Positions 1-5,702 of a stretch of DNA of 6,276 nucleotides are shown in pieces. A program made the translations under genes and the position numbers. Numbering within the stretch: position 1 is the first letter of the stretch; each line of letters begins with the position of its first letter. The notes under the pieces were generated by a model that was not told where the DNA came from, ran no database searches, and saw only the letters and a program-made list of their open reading frames with translations. This DNA is from Candidatus Cloacimonadota bacterium (GTDB lineage: Bacteria; Cloacimonadota; Cloacimonadia; JGIOTU-2): contig JAGHCS010000240.1 of NCBI GenBank assembly GCA_021160355.1, forward strand, positions 1 to 6,276, in the 5' to 3' direction.

Positions 1-274
1 CCTGGAACGCCATGCTGATAAGAGGTGAGAGCTCCGACAAAGTCAGTACGCTGATATCAATATCATCAATGAGGATTTGTCCTCCGATAGCGGCTTTTAT
101 CATTTTTGGAATTATGCCGCAGAGCATTGAAAGCAGACTCGTTTTTCCGCATCCATTCGGGCCTTTTATCAGAAGCACTTCATTTTTATCTGCGACAAGG
201 TTAAAATCTCTTATGAGCCATTCATCTATTTGGTTGTACTTCAAGAAGAGATTTTGTACGTTCAGTAAAGTCAT
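1..274 (-). CDS. ABC/ECF transporter ATP-binding protein, N-terminal part only (runs off window edge)
   Basis: This is the energising ATPase of an importer, acting on the cytoplasmic face of the membrane. Reading the minus strand from ATG at 274-272 gives 91 codons with no stop. The protein begins MTLLNVQNLFLKY, the usual first beta-strand region of ABC ATPases. A complete Walker A, GPNGCGKTS, lies at about residues 38-46, and AFQ at residues 89-91 is the expected start of the Q-loop right at the edge. The signature motif, Walker B and H-loop lie outside the window. The start is one base beyond the stop of the upstream S-component gene, so the two are almost certainly translated from one message. 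No strong Shine-Dalgarno is visible, consistent with translational coupling. Context suggests a CbiO/EcfA- or YkoD-like ECF ATPase, but the fragment cannot exclude another ABC subfamily. Confidence 0.88.
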   Translation of the reverse strand, partial: MTLLNVQNLFLKYNQIDEWLIRDFNLVADKNEVLLIKGPNGCGKTSLLSMLCGIIPKMIKAAIGGQILIDDIDISVLTLSELSPLISMAFQ

Positions 275-275
275 A

Positions 276-818
276 TTATTTTTGAGCAAGCCCGAAAAAT
301 TGAAGACGTTTAAAGATCACATATGAAAGAAAACCGCCAACAATGCCCGAAAGGAAACTCAAGCCAAGAGATATCAAAAGAGGAATGAGGGGAAGCTGCC
401 AGATGAGAATGGATACGAGGAGAGTTCCCGCGAGATTTGCAGTTACACACAAAATAACATGCGAAAGAGGTTTAGAGAAATCATGTATAAAAAACGCAGT
501 GATGTCAGCAGTAAAACCGGGCAAAGTAAAAGTGATTAATGAGAGTGCTCCGTGTGTGCCAACATATCCGAGTGCCAGCATGACGATTCCCTGAACAAAG
601 CCAACCAAAAAACCTGTCCAAGGTTTTCGAACGGTTGCAATTGCCAGTACGATCCACATCATATACAAGCCACCGAAGAGTGAACCTCCGGTGATCATGA
701 GCAGTCGGGAAAGCATTATGGCAATAGGGGTGATGAGCGGTTTGATCGCCAATCCTAAAGCACTGAAAATCGCAATGTAGAGTAGATCCTGAGTTGAGAA
801 TTTTTTAAGAAATTTCAT
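276..818 (-). CDS. ECF transporter S component (substrate-binding membrane protein), substrate unknown
   Basis: A 180-residue, very hydrophobic integral membrane protein. About six membrane segments can be drawn, roughly at residues 11-27, 28-43, 46-63, 68-86, 90-112 and 119-170 (the last stretch probably holding two). The basic N-terminus (MKFLKKFSTQD), the size near 180 residues, the Gly-rich turns (TGGSLFGG at 43-50) and an RKP loop after the third segment fit the S components of energy-coupling-factor vitamin/micronutrient importers, with a loose resemblance to the YkoE type. The next gene on the same strand, one base away, is an ABC ATPase, which is the normal partner. An ATG at 837-835 (minus) is followed at once by a stop, so 818 is the sensible start, although its Shine-Dalgarno is weak. 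No substrate-specific residues or riboswitch could be recognised, so the cargo is unknown. The S-component call itself rests on topology, size and neighbour. Confidence 0.75.
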   Translation of the reverse strand: MKFLKKFSTQDLLYIAIFSALGLAIKPLITPIAIMLSRLLMITGGSLFGGLYMMWIVLAIATVRKPWTGFLVGFVQGIVMLALGYVGTHGALSLITFTLPGFTADITAFFIHDFSKPLSHVILCVTANLAGTLLVSILIWQLPLIPLLISLGLSFLSGIVGGFLSYVIFKRLQFFGLAQK

Positions 819-960
819 ATTTAATTCAGTATTTCCATTTCATAATAATTAAGTCCAATTTTGAGAGATGGAATCTAATCGTGTGAATTTTATTCGTGAA
901 AATTATAATTATAAGTCGATGATCAATGAGCAGTCATGAACAACTCCCGGACTTAACTAA

Positions 961-1497
961 TTAACCAGTTATATTTAAATCACCTAAATTTAAACCAAGA
1001 GGTAATGGAGCAACGATCTGAAGTCCCGTATCCCAGCGTGTATAATCCGGCAGAAAAAGAATATCTAATGTGGGGAAGATAATACAGCCGGAGAAAACAG
1101 TCATTCGTGGTGCTGTTTTATGTATTCCGTTTTCTTTATAGAATATTATACCAGCTCCTCCTCCAGTGTAAAGAGTGAGTAAATCCTTTTTTGATTTTAA
1201 CTGTAATGCAATCCCAAACTGTACGTCTAGATAATCATATTTTTCAAAATTGGGATCGGTTACATAAGCATCCTGAAGCACAGGATATTTGCATCCCCAG
1301 GTGATGTTTGCAAAACCCCCATCGAACATAATACCAATACTGATCTTTGTGCTGAAGGTGAATTTTTTCTCGAAATCCCAACCGAACCTAATTCCGGGAC
1401 TTATATATGGCGAGACGCCCTCCCATTCACCTGCGGAACAGAGAATCGGAGTAAAAACAATTAAGCATAAAAGAAAATGATTTATTATTTTTTTCAT
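961..1497 (-). CDS. Secreted beta-rich protein of unknown function, possibly outer-membrane/periplasmic
   Basis: A 178-residue protein I cannot assign to a family. It opens with a clear signal peptide: MKK, a hydrophobic core at residues 8-19, and a likely signal peptidase I site after Ser-Ala at 21-22 (CSA-GEW). The residue before Cys20 is Leu, so it does not fit a lipobox. The mature part alternates polar and apolar residues in several stretches (about 33-58, 89-101, 106-120, 131-148, 157-170) and is rich in Gly and aromatics. This suits a small beta-barrel or an outer-membrane-associated beta protein. Two cysteines remain, at 69 and 138. The gene is led by an AGGA Shine-Dalgarno about 6 nt before the ATG. 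It lies 142 nt upstream of the S-component gene on the same strand, so co-transcription is possible but not shown. Exported status is well supported; function is not. Confidence 0.72.
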   Translation of the reverse strand: MKKIINHFLLCLIVFTPILCSAGEWEGVSPYISPGIRFGWDFEKKFTFSTKISIGIMFDGGFANITWGCKYPVLQDAYVTDPNFEKYDYLDVQFGIALQLKSKKDLLTLYTGGGAGIIFYKENGIHKTAPRMTVFSGCIIFPTLDILFLPDYTRWDTGLQIVAPLPLGLNLGDLNITG

Positions 1498-1502
1498 AAT
1501 GA

Positions 1503-1516
1503 TCCTACTTGTAGGA
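1503..1516 (-). promoter_or_regulatory. 14-bp palindrome overlapping the ribosome binding site of the secreted-protein gene
   Basis: The plus strand reads TCCTAC-TT-GTAGGA. On the minus-strand message the second arm contains the AGGA Shine-Dalgarno of the gene starting at 1497. Folding (5-bp stem with a 4-nt loop, or 6-bp with a tight loop) would hide the ribosome binding site. The palindrome is directly visible; any regulatory role, such as an operator or RNA switch, is inference. Confidence 0.4.
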
Positions 1517-1557
1517 GAGACTTTTCCGTGATTGATATTTAGTCAAGTTTCTCTCCT

Positions 1558-1583
1558 CATTCCCAATCCCCAGATTGGGAATG
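1558..1583. repeat. Inverted repeat, 10-bp perfect stem, 6-nt loop
   Basis: Arms CATTCCCAAT (1558-1567) and ATTGGGAATG (1574-1583) flank the loop CCCCAG. No T-run follows on either strand, and it sits upstream of both flanking genes, so it is not a conventional terminator. It resembles a dispersed REP-type intergenic element, but only one copy is visible here. Confidence 0.75.
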
Positions 1584-1630
1584 CATAAAGATGAATTATT
1601 CAAATGTACTATATTCTTTTTTAAATAGTT

Positions 1631-1672
1631 CTGAACTCCATCCTCCCGACACATCGGGATTATGAAGTCCAG
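1631..1672. repeat. Imperfect 42-nt hairpin with TCCCGA/TCGGGA core
   Basis: The inner stem is TCCCGA (1644-1649), loop CACA, TCGGGA (1654-1659). An outer stem pairs 1631-1641 with 1662-1672 at nine of eleven positions. A related core (CCCGA, 5-nt loop, TCGGG) recurs at 3916-3930, which suggests a dispersed repeat family rather than a gene-specific signal. Confidence 0.7.
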
Positions 1673-1728
1673 CGCTTTACATTTTTGTAATTAATCTAGC
1701 GTCTTGATGCCATGACCAAATACTTTAC

Positions 1729-1749
1729 GACGACGGAGTCGTCAACTCC
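1729..1749. repeat. Overlapping alternative hairpins
   Basis: GACGAC (1729-1734) pairs with GTCGTC (1738-1743) around GGA. Alternatively GGAGT (1735-1739) pairs with ACTCC (1745-1749) around CGTCA. The two structures share bases and are mutually exclusive. No adjacent gene feature clearly uses such a switch, so it may be part of the repeat cluster. Confidence 0.55.
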
Positions 1750-1768
1750 AAATAAACTATAACAAAAT

Positions 1769-1796
1769 GAAGGTGAGAATGCGCATTCTCACCTTC
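1769..1796. repeat. Perfect 28-bp palindrome
   Basis: The left half is GAAGGTGAGAATGC (1769-1782), and 1783-1796 is its exact reverse complement with no spacer. As RNA it can form a 12-bp stem with a GCGC loop. No T-run follows on the plus strand and only a short ATTTTG on the minus strand, and it is not at the end of any gene. It could be a REP/MITE-like element or a dimeric protein-binding site. Confidence 0.85.
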
Positions 1797-1837
1797 GGGT
1801 AATATGTGATGGTTTATGCAGTTTAATATTCATAAAT

Positions 1838-1875
1838 ATCAGTGTATATCAGCTCAATCTGCGTGATCAGCGTTC
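1838..1875. repeat. Degenerate 9-10-nt direct repeats (ATCWGYGT-like)
   Basis: Four consecutive units begin at 1838 (ATCAGTGTAT), 1848 (ATCAGCTCA), 1857 (ATCTGCGTG) and 1866 (ATCAGCGTTC). The period is close to one helical turn. This is non-coding and lies just upstream of the predicted promoter of the rightward operon. Function is unknown; it could be an old simple repeat or a cooperative protein-binding array. Confidence 0.55.
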
Positions 1876-1903
1876 TATTATTCTTCATATCTCAGGCAAG
1901 AAC

Positions 1904-1933
1904 TTGACACGAAAAATGAGGTCAGGTTAGAAG
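1904..1933 (+). promoter_or_regulatory. Candidate sigma-70-type promoter for the DUF1858-P5C dehydrogenase unit
   Basis: A perfect -35 hexamer TTGACA (1904-1909) is followed after 18 nt by TAGAAG (1928-1933), four of six matches to TATAAT. The implied start of transcription near 1940 would leave a leader of about 24 nt before the ATG at 1964. Position and the perfect -35 support it; the -10 is mediocre. Confidence 0.45.
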
Positions 1934-1963
1934 CTAATCAAAATAATATCAGTGGTGAACAGG

Positions 1964-2245
1964 ATGTCAGAGAACCTTATCACAAAAAAAATGTGGGTTG
2001 AAGAAATTCTGGAGAAATATCCCACAGCACAGGAATTTCTCTCAAAGAAAAATATTGTGTGTGTGATGTGCGGAGAACCGGTGTGGGGTTCATTGGAAGA
2101 GTTGATGCAGGAGAAAGACTTTACTGATGAAGAAATAGAGCGAACTATTGATGAATTAAATAGATTTGTGAGTGAGAATCCCGAAGATAAACAAGTCGAT
2201 AATAATTTACCAAAACTAGATAAAACATATAAAAGAATAGATTAA
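1964..2245 (+). CDS. DUF1858 protein (hybrid-cluster-protein-associated redox disulfide domain)
   Basis: A 93-residue cytoplasmic protein. Residues 10-68 match the DUF1858/TIGR03980-type domain: a helix ending EKYPTAQEFL, then a strand and the CxxC pair Cys33-Val-Met-Cys36 followed by Gly, then WGSLEEL (41-47) and a final helix ending in DELN (63-66). The CxxC suggests thiol-disulfide or metal chemistry; the precise role of the family is not established. A charged tail (69-93) extends beyond the domain. GTG codons at 1952 and 1955 are in frame, but the GGTGA at 1954-1958 sits 5 nt before the ATG at 1964, which favours this start. The stop overlaps the Shine-Dalgarno of the next gene, P5C dehydrogenase, whose start is 12 nt away. 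The two genes are therefore very likely co-transcribed and possibly translationally coupled. Confidence 0.85.
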   Translation: MSENLITKKMWVEEILEKYPTAQEFLSKKNIVCVMCGEPVWGSLEELMQEKDFTDEEIERTIDELNRFVSENPEDKQVDNNLPKLDKTYKRID

Positions 2246-2251
2246 GGAGGT
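2244..2251 (+). promoter_or_regulatory. Ribosome binding site that decides the P5C dehydrogenase start
   Basis: AAGGAGGT, a full anti-SD match, begins inside the TAA stop of the DUF1858 gene. The ATG at 2252 directly abuts it with no spacing, whereas the in-frame ATG at 2258 is 6 nt away. The second ATG is therefore the better start. Confidence 0.8.
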
Positions 2252-2257
2252 ATGTTC

Positions 2258-3889
2258 ATGCCTAACGCAAAATTGCAGGTTCCATTCCCGACAAACGAAC
2301 CGATTTTCGGTTATCGGGCTGGATCGCCTGAAAAGAAACTTCTTAAGAAAACGCTCACGGAAATGATGAGCACAGAGATCGAGATCCCTATCATTATCGG
2401 CGGGAAAGAGATCAAAACCGGTAATATGGGTGAATGCAGAATTCCACATGATCACAAGCATATAATCGGAACCTATCATAAAGCAGGACCCAAGGAAGTC
2501 GAAATGGCTATCGACGCTGCTCTGGGAGCTCGTGAAAACTGGGCAGCTATGCCGTGGGAAGACCGTATTGCGATCTTTCAGAGAGTAGCGCAACTGCTTG
2601 CCACAAAATACCGTCACATTATCAATGCAGCAACTATGCTGACCCAGAGCAAAAATGCGTTCCAGGCAGAGATAGATTCTGCATGCGAGCTTATCGACTT
2701 TTTCCGCTTCAACACATATTATGCGATGAAGATATACGAACGTCAGCCGAATTCAGCTCCCGGAATGTGGAACACTCTTGAGCATCGTGCTCTTGAAGGA
2801 TTTGTATTTGCAGTGACACCTTTTAACTTTACTTCAATTGCAGGAAATTTACCCTCTGCACCGGCTATTATGGGCAATGTTTCACTTTGGAAACCCGCCT
2901 CATCAGCAGTATTTAGCGCATATTATCTAATGAAATTATTCAAGGAAGCGGGTGTGCCGGATGGTGTGATAAACTTTATTCCCGGCTCCGGAGCACAGGT
3001 TGGAAATCCTGTTCTACAAAGTCCCGATCTTGCTGGCATACATTTTACAGGAAGTACAGTTACATTCCAGAGTATGTGGAAAACAATTGGAAGAAATATC
3101 GAAAATTACAAAACCTATCCTCGCATCGTTGGAGAAACAGGCGGAAAGGATTTCATAGTTGCTCATACTTCTGCTGATGTCGATGCGCTCCGAGTGGCGA
3201 TCGTTCGCGGTGCTTTTGAGTATCAGGGGCAGAAATGTTCTGCTGCATCACGTGCGTACATTCCGAAAAGTGTGTGGGTACAGCTTAAAGATCCGCTTGT
3301 AGAGGACATCAAATCCATTAAAATGGGTGATGTCTTGGACTTCAGGAATTTCATGAATGCTGTCATTGATAGAGCTGCGTTTGATTCTATTGCTGAGTAT
3401 ATCAAATATGCAAAAGCTGCGAATGATGCAGAAATTCTTATTGGTGGAAACTTCGATGACTCAAAAGGTTATTTTATCGAGCCAACAGTCATTCTTACTA
3501 CCAATCCTAAGTTTAAAACAATTCAGGAAGAGATATTCGGACCTGTTATCACCCTGTATATTTATGATGACGACAAATATGAAGATACACTTCATCTCTG
3601 TGATGAAACCTCACCATATGCTTTAACTGGTGCGGTATTTGCAAATGACAGAGAAGCAATTCTTCTTGCTAAAAACATCCTTCGAAATGCTGCAGGTAAT
3701 TTTTATGTGAATGACAAACCGACTGGTGCAGTCGTAGGTCAGCAGCCGTTTGGTGGTGCTCGCGCATCGGGAACGAACGATAAAGCCGGTGATATGATCA
3801 ACCTCCTTCGATGGGTATCCCCCAGAACGATCAAAGAGACGTTCAACCCTCCGACTGATTATCGCTACCCTTTCCTTGAAGAAGAATAA
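2258..3889 (+). CDS. pruA: L-glutamate gamma-semialdehyde (1-pyrroline-5-carboxylate) dehydrogenase, ALDH4A1-like
   Basis: This 543-residue NAD-dependent aldehyde dehydrogenase oxidises glutamate-gamma-semialdehyde, the open form of P5C, to glutamate (EC 1.2.1.88). It is the last step of proline, ornithine and arginine breakdown. The sequence follows the eukaryotic ALDH4A1/TIGR01236 type through its whole length. Visible motifs are TPFNFTSIAGN with Asn190, LWKP with Lys212, FTGSTVTF at 263-270 (the second Gly of the usual GSTxxG is Phe, as I recall for ALDH4A1), GETGGK with Glu293, and EYQGQKCSAASR with nucleophile Cys327. EEIFGP lies at 424-429, and the substrate anchor loop GQQPFGGARASGTNDK near 494-509. 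All catalytic residues are intact. It follows the DUF1858 gene by 12 nt. No proline dehydrogenase or ornithine aminotransferase is in the window, so the source of P5C is open. The symbol is by function; bacterial PruA/PutA enzymes usually belong to a different subgroup. Confidence 0.95.
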   Translation: MPNAKLQVPFPTNEPIFGYRAGSPEKKLLKKTLTEMMSTEIEIPIIIGGKEIKTGNMGECRIPHDHKHIIGTYHKAGPKEVEMAIDAALGARENWAAMPWEDRIAIFQRVAQLLATKYRHIINAATMLTQSKNAFQAEIDSACELIDFFRFNTYYAMKIYERQPNSAPGMWNTLEHRALEGFVFAVTPFNFTSIAGNLPSAPAIMGNVSLWKPASSAVFSAYYLMKLFKEAGVPDGVINFIPGSGAQVGNPVLQSPDLAGIHFTGSTVTFQSMWKTIGRNIENYKTYPRIVGETGGKDFIVAHTSADVDALRVAIVRGAFEYQGQKCSAASRAYIPKSVWVQLKDPLVEDIKSIKMGDVLDFRNFMNAVIDRAAFDSIAEYIKYAKAANDAEILIGGNFDDSKGYFIEPTVILTTNPKFKTIQEEIFGPVITLYIYDDDKYEDTLHLCDETSPYALTGAVFANDREAILLAKNILRNAAGNFYVNDKPTGAVVGQQPFGGARASGTNDKAGDMINLLRWVSPRTIKETFNPPTDYRYPFLEEE

Positions 3890-3910
3890 GAATATGAACC
3901 ATCCGTCTTC

Positions 3911-3951
3911 TCCGCCCCGAATATGTCGGGACGGATACGCCGTGACAGGCG
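3911..3951. repeat. REP-like hairpin pair downstream of P5C dehydrogenase
   Basis: The first hairpin pairs TCCGCCCCGA (3911-3920) with TCGGGACGGA (3926-3935), nine of ten positions matched, around ATATG. A second short stem, CGCC (3938-3941) with GGCG (3948-3951), follows. No T-run follows on the plus strand, so it is not a clear intrinsic terminator, although it could stabilise the 3' end of the message. The CCCGA/TCGGG core matches the hairpin at 1644-1659, arguing for a repeat family. The rest of the 187-nt gap (3890-4076) shows an ACACGAA/TTCGTGT inverted pair (3956-3962 and 4012-4018) and no gene or convincing promoter. Confidence 0.65.
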
Positions 3952-4076
3952 AAAAACACGAAAGAAAAAATGGGAATCTTAGTAGGGTTCTTAATAATTT
4001 TAGTTATCTTATTCGTGTGATTTTGCTTGCAGCGGCGTAATGTAATGAAGCCGTGTGGTTAAAAAATAGGAGATAA

Positions 4077-5603
4077 ATGAAAGAAATACTTGAAAAACTC
4101 GGTATTAAAGAAGTGAATCACGGCGCATATTGCGGCGAATGGATTCATACAAAAGGAGAAGAAGTCACCGTCTATTCACCGATCGATGACTCTGTCCTTG
4201 CAAAAGTGAAAACTGCAACTGCAGCAGATTATGACATTGTTGCAGAAAAAGCTAGAAAAGCATTCAAAATATGGAGAAACATTCCTGCTCCCAAACGCGG
4301 TGAGATAGTTCGCTTGATCGGTCTGGAGCTCAGAAAATATAAGGATGAGTTGGGCAGATTAGTGACAATGGAAATGGGTAAGATCTATACTGAAGGTCTT
4401 GGTGAAGTGCAGGAAATGATAGACATGGCTGACCTTGCAGTTGGAATGTCACGACAGCTTTATGGGTCAACAATAAAGTCCGAACGTCCTGAGCACAGAA
4501 TGTTTGAGCAGTACCATCCACTTGGTGTGATCGGTATTATTTCCGCTTTCAATTTTCCTGTTGCAGTGTGGGCTTGGAATGCCTTTGTTGCAGGCGTATG
4601 CGGCGATACTATGATCTGGAAACCATCAACGTCGACTCCATTAACTGCGATTGCAGTGACGAATATCGTCCATAAGGTTCTCGAAGAACAAGACGTGCCA
4701 AAAGCGATCTTCAACCTTGTGATCGGGCGCGGAAGTGAGATTGGCGAAAAACTTATCAATGACAAAAATATACCACTTATCAGCGCAACTGGAAGCTGTC
4801 AGATGGGCAAGAGAGTATACCAGGCAGCAGCGAAACGATACGGGAAAGTCATTCTCGAACTGGGTGGAAATAATGCAATAATCGTTATGGAAGATGCCAA
4901 TATCGAGCTTGCATTAAAGGCAGTACTTTTTGGTGCAGTAGGTACTGCGGGTCAACGATGCACATCCACACGAAGAGTGCTTATTCATGAAGATGTCTTT
5001 GATGATTTTGTTCAGAAATTAGAAAAAGCATACGGCTCTGTTCCTATCGGAAATCCTTTGGATGAAAGTGTGTTGATGGGACCGCTTGTTGATCAGACTG
5101 CGGTAAAAGCGTATAAGAATGCTTTAGAAAAAATAGAGGAACAAGGCGGAGAGATTATTTACGGTGGCGAAGTCCTTACCGAAGATGTACCCGGAAGCTG
5201 CTATGTCCTTCCTACTATTGCTATTGCCAGAAACGATATGCAGATCGTACAAGATGAGACCTTTGCTCCGATCCTGTATCTTATAAAGATCAAGAACATC
5301 GACCAGGCAATTGAACTTCATAATGATGTTCCGCAAGGACTTTCTTCAGCCATATTCACGAACAATCTTCAGTATGCGGAGCAATTCCTTAGCGATAGAG
5401 GAAGCGATTGTGGTATTGCAAATGTCAATATCGGAACAAGTGGCGCTGAAATTGGCGGTGCATTTGGTGGAGAAAAAGAAACCGGTGGCGGACGAGAAGC
5501 TGGAAGCGATGCGTGGAAAGCATATATGAGACGTCAAACGAACACTATAAACTGGGGTAAAACAATGCCCTTGGCACAAGGTGTCGAGTTTGATATAGAT
5601 TAG
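4077..5603 (+). CDS. ALDH7/antiquitin-type semialdehyde dehydrogenase (probable alpha-aminoadipate semialdehyde/P6C dehydrogenase)
   Basis: A 508-residue NAD(P)-dependent aldehyde dehydrogenase matching the ALDH7A1 (antiquitin) family from end to end. In characterised members it oxidises alpha-aminoadipate-delta-semialdehyde, in equilibrium with piperideine-6-carboxylate, to alpha-aminoadipate in lysine catabolism (EC 1.2.1.31). Visible residues are Asn159 in SAFNFPVAV, Lys182 in WKPS, a GSCQMG dinucleotide loop (239-244), Glu261 in ELGGNNA, nucleophile Cys295 in GTAGQRCTSTRR, and Glu394 in ETFAP. The family hallmark loop SGAEIGGAFGGEK is near 455-467. Glu113 and Arg294 appear to match the aminoadipate-binding Glu and Arg known from human ALDH7A1 (recalled, not aligned). 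AGGAG at 4068-4072 lies 4 nt before the ATG. The stop is TAG, at the family's normal C-terminus. The 187-nt gap upstream means it may have its own promoter. Subfamily is secure; substrate is by homology, as no lysine-pathway partner is visible. Confidence 0.92.
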   Translation: MKEILEKLGIKEVNHGAYCGEWIHTKGEEVTVYSPIDDSVLAKVKTATAADYDIVAEKARKAFKIWRNIPAPKRGEIVRLIGLELRKYKDELGRLVTMEMGKIYTEGLGEVQEMIDMADLAVGMSRQLYGSTIKSERPEHRMFEQYHPLGVIGIISAFNFPVAVWAWNAFVAGVCGDTMIWKPSTSTPLTAIAVTNIVHKVLEEQDVPKAIFNLVIGRGSEIGEKLINDKNIPLISATGSCQMGKRVYQAAAKRYGKVILELGGNNAIIVMEDANIELALKAVLFGAVGTAGQRCTSTRRVLIHEDVFDDFVQKLEKAYGSVPIGNPLDESVLMGPLVDQTAVKAYKNALEKIEEQGGEIIYGGEVLTEDVPGSCYVLPTIAIARNDMQIVQDETFAPILYLIKIKNIDQAIELHNDVPQGLSSAIFTNNLQYAEQFLSDRGSDCGIANVNIGTSGAEIGGAFGGEKETGGGREAGSDAWKAYMRRQTNTINWGKTMPLAQGVEFDID

Positions 5604-5651
5604 AAAATATCTCGTGAAATAAAATTCTTGAAAAAAATATTAAGGTATTAC

Positions 5652-5681
5652 AAAGTGGGGCATAAATAAATGTCCCACTTT
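5652..5681 (+). terminator. Probable intrinsic terminator after the ALDH7 gene
   Basis: AAAGTGGG (5652-5659) pairs perfectly with CCCACTTT (5674-5681). The stem extends by one G-U and two more pairs to 11 bp around an 8-nt AT loop. The 3' arm ends in TTT and is followed by AATTTA, a weak U-tract. It lies 48 nt after the ALDH7 stop and just before the ribosome binding site of the next gene, so it separates two transcription units, or attenuates between them. Confidence 0.6.
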
Positions 5682-5702
5682 AATTTACAGAAAAGGAGAA
5701 AC

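Larger units (their letters stand above)
1498..1963. other. Repeat-rich divergent intergenic region
   Basis: The 466 nt separate the leftward secreted-protein gene from the rightward DUF1858 gene. No credible coding sequence is present; the longest frames are under 20 codons or read through the repeats. The region carries inverted repeats at 1503-1516, 1558-1583, 1631-1672, 1729-1749 and 1769-1796, a degenerate direct repeat at 1838-1875, and a promoter-like pair at 1904-1933 for the rightward gene. For the leftward gene a TATAGT hexamer lies at 1613-1608 on the minus strand, but its -35 is poor, so that promoter is only a weak suggestion. Confidence 0.7.

Noticed and set aside
12..594. Plus-strand open frames over 12-326 and 343-594
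   Set aside because: They lie antisense to the ABC ATPase and S-component genes, which have clear motifs and topology on the minus strand; the plus-strand products show no domain.
819..960. Riboswitch (thiamine, cobalamin or similar) before the S-component gene
   Set aside because: I found none of the conserved core motifs of these riboswitches in this AT-rich stretch.
1711..1761. A 16-codon frame in the repeat cluster
   Set aside because: It is very short, has no Shine-Dalgarno and reads across the 1729-1749 hairpins.
1498..1800. CRISPR array or attachment site
   Set aside because: The inverted repeats differ in sequence and spacing; there are no regular identical repeats with spacers and no cas or integrase gene nearby.
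2216..2617. Minus-strand 133-codon frame
   Set aside because: It is antisense to the start of the P5C dehydrogenase gene and its product shows no recognisable pattern.
5346..5579. Minus-strand 77-codon frame and overlapping plus-strand frame 5311-5529
   Set aside because: Both are shadows of the conserved C-terminal region of the ALDH7 enzyme.
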